Source: Bacillota bacterium (GTDB lineage Bacteria; Bacillota; Bacilli; Desulfuribacillales; Desulfuribacillaceae). From it: a DNA stretch of 64,000 nt. Below are positions 61,250-64,000 of the stretch, in pieces; positions within the stretch are counted from its first letter, which is position 1; every line of letters begins with the position of its first letter. The stretch covers positions 1-64,000 of the forward strand of contig JAEWFW010000004.1 of NCBI GenBank assembly GCA_023388635.1, written 5' to 3'. The notes beneath the pieces are model-generated. The model saw only the letters and a list, made by a program, of their open reading frames with translations, ran no database searches and was not told the DNA's origin. Position numbers and translations under genes: made by a program.

Positions 61250-62599
61250 ATGAAAGGCACGCTATTTGACAGGTATGGTAAGGGAAGTCAGGCGGCGACG
61301 GAGATAGCGGCGATGGCGATGAGCGCGACGGTAGCAATAATTACGGTTGCAGTGGTAATGATCCCGATCTTTGTGTGGATGTGTACGGGAATTTCCCATG
61401 CGGCAGCTACGCCAACAATTGTTATTCGGAATCAGGTAGCGGGAGATATCGCCATGCGAAATCAGGGAATGGGTGATATTGCTATTCGAAATCAGCAAGT
61501 CGAAGAAACTAATGCTGGGAACTCGCAAGCAGAATTTGTGATTGTCTATGACCGCCTGTACGATTATGGCACAAATACGAGTAAAGCGCTTACACAATAT
61601 ATGTCCATGAAAACTTCGGGGAAAAATGTCGTCTTACAGCAAAAGGATGATACATCTAGCGAGGAGTTTGACGGCAGCGCTATCGTAGATTTTCCTAACG
61701 CGAATTCCGGTGTGATCATTGCCATTGACAACGTGTACCCTTTTTCCGATCTCAACCGTTTGATGGATATGGCGGAAGTGTTCAATATGGCAGGGATCGA
61801 ATACATAGTGTCGGTGGCACCCGTGTACGAGAATTATCAGATGCACGCGTATGAAAATTACATTGAAGTGTTGCGGTATATCAGCCAGACTGGCGGTCAC
61901 CTGTTTGTTCGGTATCCAATTGAAAACAAGTCAGGGACATACAATCTCGATCCGAGAAAACCGTTTACAAGAGCTGTGGCGGAGTTTCATCGGCGCGGGC
62001 TAGAGGTTGTCGGTATTGAAATTCCCCAGGATAAAATGTTCACTCATCTTAGTGTGTATGAGGGATTGGGTTTTCAATGCTTGTTGGTGACAGAAGCAGA
62101 AAAGAAAATTCCTACGCAAACCGATTTGTCGGCGGTATCTCAAAAATTGTTAGGTTATCAAATGATTAACGGGGCAGACAGACAGCAGTGTATTACGGTA
62201 TCTGCGAACGATTCCGCAGTGAACTTAGCAGAAATGCCGACAAAGCTCCATGCACAACAAATCATGATTAAGGATTTCCAAATTGACAAAAAATATAAAC
62301 GATCGTCGGATGGTAATCAGCAGGGAATGCAAGATGGCAATCAGCAAGGTGCCGGTAACAATCCGCCGCAGGGACAACAAAGTGGGGACAAGACGCAGAT
62401 GGAGCAGTTCCTAGAATCGGAACTGGAGAAAATCACCGGTGAAAATCTCCAAGGGCAAGAAACGGAAGAGGTCGTCGAAGGATATGATATTTCGGGCTTA
62501 TCTAGCATTGTCATTAAAGTGGCACTCGTTATTTTATGTGTTTTGGCGGTTTTAGCCGTGATCGGGAGATATCTGGAAAGGAAGAAATTCTATAAATAG
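61250..62599 (+). CDS. YdaL-like (DUF2334-type) membrane protein of the exopolysaccharide operon
   Basis: 449 residues. An N-terminal membrane helix (about 22-50) is followed by a short repeat region with three RNQ units (about 58-82). A domain (about 90-350) resembling the polysaccharide-deacetylase-like DUF2334 follows (FVIVYDRLYDYG, GIEYIVSVAPVY, FHRRGLEVVGIEIPQD). Then come a Gln/Gly/Asn-rich linker and a C-terminal helix (about 420-440), so the catalytic-like domain faces outside between two anchors. The ATG overlaps the previous stop region (TAGATG). A role in modifying the exported polymer is inferred. Confidence 0.7.
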   Translation: MKGTLFDRYGKGSQAATEIAAMAMSATVAIITVAVVMIPIFVWMCTGISHAAATPTIVIRNQVAGDIAMRNQGMGDIAIRNQQVEETNAGNSQAEFVIVYDRLYDYGTNTSKALTQYMSMKTSGKNVVLQQKDDTSSEEFDGSAIVDFPNANSGVIIAIDNVYPFSDLNRLMDMAEVFNMAGIEYIVSVAPVYENYQMHAYENYIEVLRYISQTGGHLFVRYPIENKSGTYNLDPRKPFTRAVAEFHRRGLEVVGIEIPQDKMFTHLSVYEGLGFQCLLVTEAEKKIPTQTDLSAVSQKLLGYQMINGADRQQCITVSANDSAVNLAEMPTKLHAQQIMIKDFQIDKKYKRSSDGNQQGMQDGNQQGAGNNPPQGQQSGDKTQMEQFLESELEKITGENLQGQETEEVVEGYDISGLSSIVIKVALVILCVLAVLAVIGRYLERKKFYK

Positions 62600-62614
62600 T
62601 GAGGGCGTGTTCGC

Positions 62615-63883
62615 TTGTTTCAGACGGTATACGACTATTTATTATTCGGTTCATTAATTTCTATCTGGATCGTAATTTTACTGAATATGGTGCTGGTCAC
62701 AGGCGGGTTCATATTTTATCTGAAATATCGGGAAAGGCGCGAAAGCTACGAAAATCGCGTTGCCGGCAAAGCTTTGCCGTTTGTCTCTGTGCTGATCCCA
62801 GCACACAATGAAGCAAAGGTAATTGAGAAAACGGTACAAGCAATTTTAGATTTACGTTACGCCGATAATCGCTATGAAATTATCGTGATCAATGACAATT
62901 CCAGCGATGCATCAGCCGACATTCTTGACGCAATGCAAAAGAAATATCCTGAACGGTTGTTGAAGGTAATTAACACAGATAAGACTACCGGAGGAAAAGG
63001 CAAATCGAATGCGCTGAACATCGGATTTGCCCAAAGTCAGGGGTCACTGATTGCCGTATATGATGCCGATAACACGCCGGAGCGGGATGCATTGATTGAA
63101 TTAGTGAAGATGATTGAACGGGATGAAAAGGCGGGCGCGGTGATTGGAAAATTTCGATGCAGGAACAAAAACCGGAATCTGCTGACAAAATTTATCAACA
63201 TCGAGGGCATTTATTTTCAATGGATGGCGCAAGCCGGGCGGTGGCAATGGCTAAATCTATGTACGATTCCCGGGACGAATTTTATTGTCAGACGAAGTAT
63301 TTTGGAGCAATTGGGCGGATGGGACACGGAGGCAATTACAGAGGATACGGAAATCAGCTTTCGGATTTATATGTTGGGATATCATATTTGCTTTTGTCCG
63401 TACTCTGCGACATGGGAACAGGAACCGGAGACGCTCGCCGTATGGCTGAAACAAAGAAAGCGCTGGGTTAAGGGAAATTACTATGTATTGGTGAAGAATT
63501 ATCGCTATCTGTTTGATAAACATGCGGGACCAATTCGTTTTGATTTGCTGTATTATCTGGCAATCTATGTTTTGTTTCTGGCTTCATCGATCATCTCGGA
63601 TATGATTTTTGTTTTTGGATTTGCAGGGTTTATCGAAACGACAATTTTGGGATACAGTTTTCTTCTGTGGATTATGGCTTATATTCTGTTCGTCCTGTCT
63701 GTATTTATTTCTGCGAGCACGGAAAAGGGGGAAGCCAATCTTTCCAATTTGGCAATTACGTTACTGATGTATTTTACATATTGCAAATTGTGGGCATTGA
63801 TTGCTGTGATAAGTCTGATGAGTTTTATCAACGATATTCTATTTAAGCGTAAAACGACTTGGTATAAGACTGAGAGATTTTAG
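62615..63883 (+). CDS. BcsA-like family 2 polysaccharide synthase (YdaM-like)
   Basis: 422 residues starting at TTG 62615 after GAGGGCG. One N-terminal helix (about 8-36), the GT2 catalytic domain (about 55-290) and four C-terminal helices. The processive-synthase signature is complete: Asp in IVINDNSSDAS, DAD in AVYDADNTPE, TED in AITEDTEIS and QxxRW as KQRKRW. It should polymerise a beta-linked polysaccharide and pass it through the membrane; the sugar is unknown. There is no PilZ domain, which fits control through the neighbouring degenerate GGDEF receptor. Confidence 0.9.
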   Translation: MFQTVYDYLLFGSLISIWIVILLNMVLVTGGFIFYLKYRERRESYENRVAGKALPFVSVLIPAHNEAKVIEKTVQAILDLRYADNRYEIIVINDNSSDASADILDAMQKKYPERLLKVINTDKTTGGKGKSNALNIGFAQSQGSLIAVYDADNTPERDALIELVKMIERDEKAGAVIGKFRCRNKNRNLLTKFINIEGIYFQWMAQAGRWQWLNLCTIPGTNFIVRRSILEQLGGWDTEAITEDTEISFRIYMLGYHICFCPYSATWEQEPETLAVWLKQRKRWVKGNYYVLVKNYRYLFDKHAGPIRFDLLYYLAIYVLFLASSIISDMIFVFGFAGFIETTILGYSFLLWIMAYILFVLSVFISASTEKGEANLSNLAITLLMYFTYCKLWALIAVISLMSFINDILFKRKTTWYKTERF

Positions 63884-63897
63884 GGGTGTGACGGAAG

Positions 63898-64000
63898 ATG
63901 AAAAAAATGATCGTATTGCTGGCTGCCGTATGTGTCACATGTGTGCTGCTTTCATACACTTTTGCTGGAGCAGAAGATATGCAACAGATCACTGTACGTG
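63898..64000 (+). CDS. Secreted protein, start only (position of YdaN/BcsB-like)
   Basis: The gene runs off the right edge; 34 codons are visible. They encode a signal peptide (MKKMIVLLAAVCVTCVLL, cleavage near FAGAE) and the first mature residues. In Bacillus the gene after the YdaM synthase encodes YdaN, a large BcsB-like exported protein, and this fits by position only. The start lies 14 bases after the synthase stop. Confidence 0.6.
   Translation, partial: MKKMIVLLAAVCVTCVLLSYTFAGAEDMQQITVR

Noticed and set aside
1..64000. CRISPR arrays, prophage, tRNA or rRNA genes
   Set aside because: I looked for regularly spaced repeats, phage structural genes, clover-leaf patterns and rRNA-like sequence and saw none.

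Overview
The window is chromosomal DNA from a Bacillota (Firmicutes) bacterium, probably an endospore former close to the Bacillales. Supporting signs are the infC-rpmI-rplT operon with an AUU start, two T-box leaders (pheST and tyrS), a YunB-type sporulation protein, MutS2, a PheB-type ACT protein before hom-thrC-thrB, strong SigA-type promoters, AGGAGG ribosome binding sites, frequent TTG/GTG starts and hairpin-T terminators. I cannot name the species. No rRNA, tRNA, CRISPR array, prophage or intact insertion sequence was seen.

Bases 1-12.9 kb: the end of an Rpn-type nuclease gene, the IF3/L35/L20 operon, a CBS protein with an RNA 2'-O-methyltransferase, pheS-pheT behind a T-box, zapA-cvpA, and a U32 peptidase/RNA hydroxylase followed by mutS2. 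Bases 13-19.4 kb: a minus-strand ECF sigma/anti-sigma pair, a ferritin-like protein, a small helical protein and a class A penicillin-binding protein with two fibronectin type III domains. Bases 19.4-30 kb: T-box-controlled tyrS, yunB, then an amino-acid block (pheB-like, hom, thrC, thrB, proB, proA, proC, pheA). Bases 30-38.2 kb: an APC transporter, a RecA-like/PEP-synthase-like fusion protein, a divergent cis-prenyltransferase, a DegV/patatin lipid pair and a cation efflux protein.

Bases 38.2-51.2 kb hold a type IV pilus operon: pilD, pilB, pilT, pilC, the major pilin, three minor pilin-like genes, a PilM-PilN fusion, a PilO with an extra C-terminal domain, and an SLH protein. It is preceded by what reads as a cyclic-di-GMP-II riboswitch with a built-in terminator, and its PilB carries the two 24-residue MshEN motifs that bind cyclic-di-GMP. 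Bases 51.2-53.5 kb are a self-contained ATPase + TOPRIM gene pair with its own promoter, leader and terminator, a candidate defence system. Bases 53.6-57 kb encode a response regulator and an unusually large sensor kinase.

Bases 57-64 kb are a polysaccharide locus: a GtrB/GtrA pair, a large membrane protein, and an operon with the order and domains of Bacillus ydaK-ydaL-ydaM-ydaN (degenerate GGDEF receptor, DUF2334-like membrane protein, BcsA-like GT2, and a secreted protein cut by the window edge). A terminator-containing leader RNA of a class I do not recognise precedes it. The main theme of the right half is therefore cyclic-di-GMP control of surface structures at three levels: RNA switch, pilus motor ATPase and exopolysaccharide receptor. 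All functional assignments come from reading motifs and gene order by eye; none was checked by database search.
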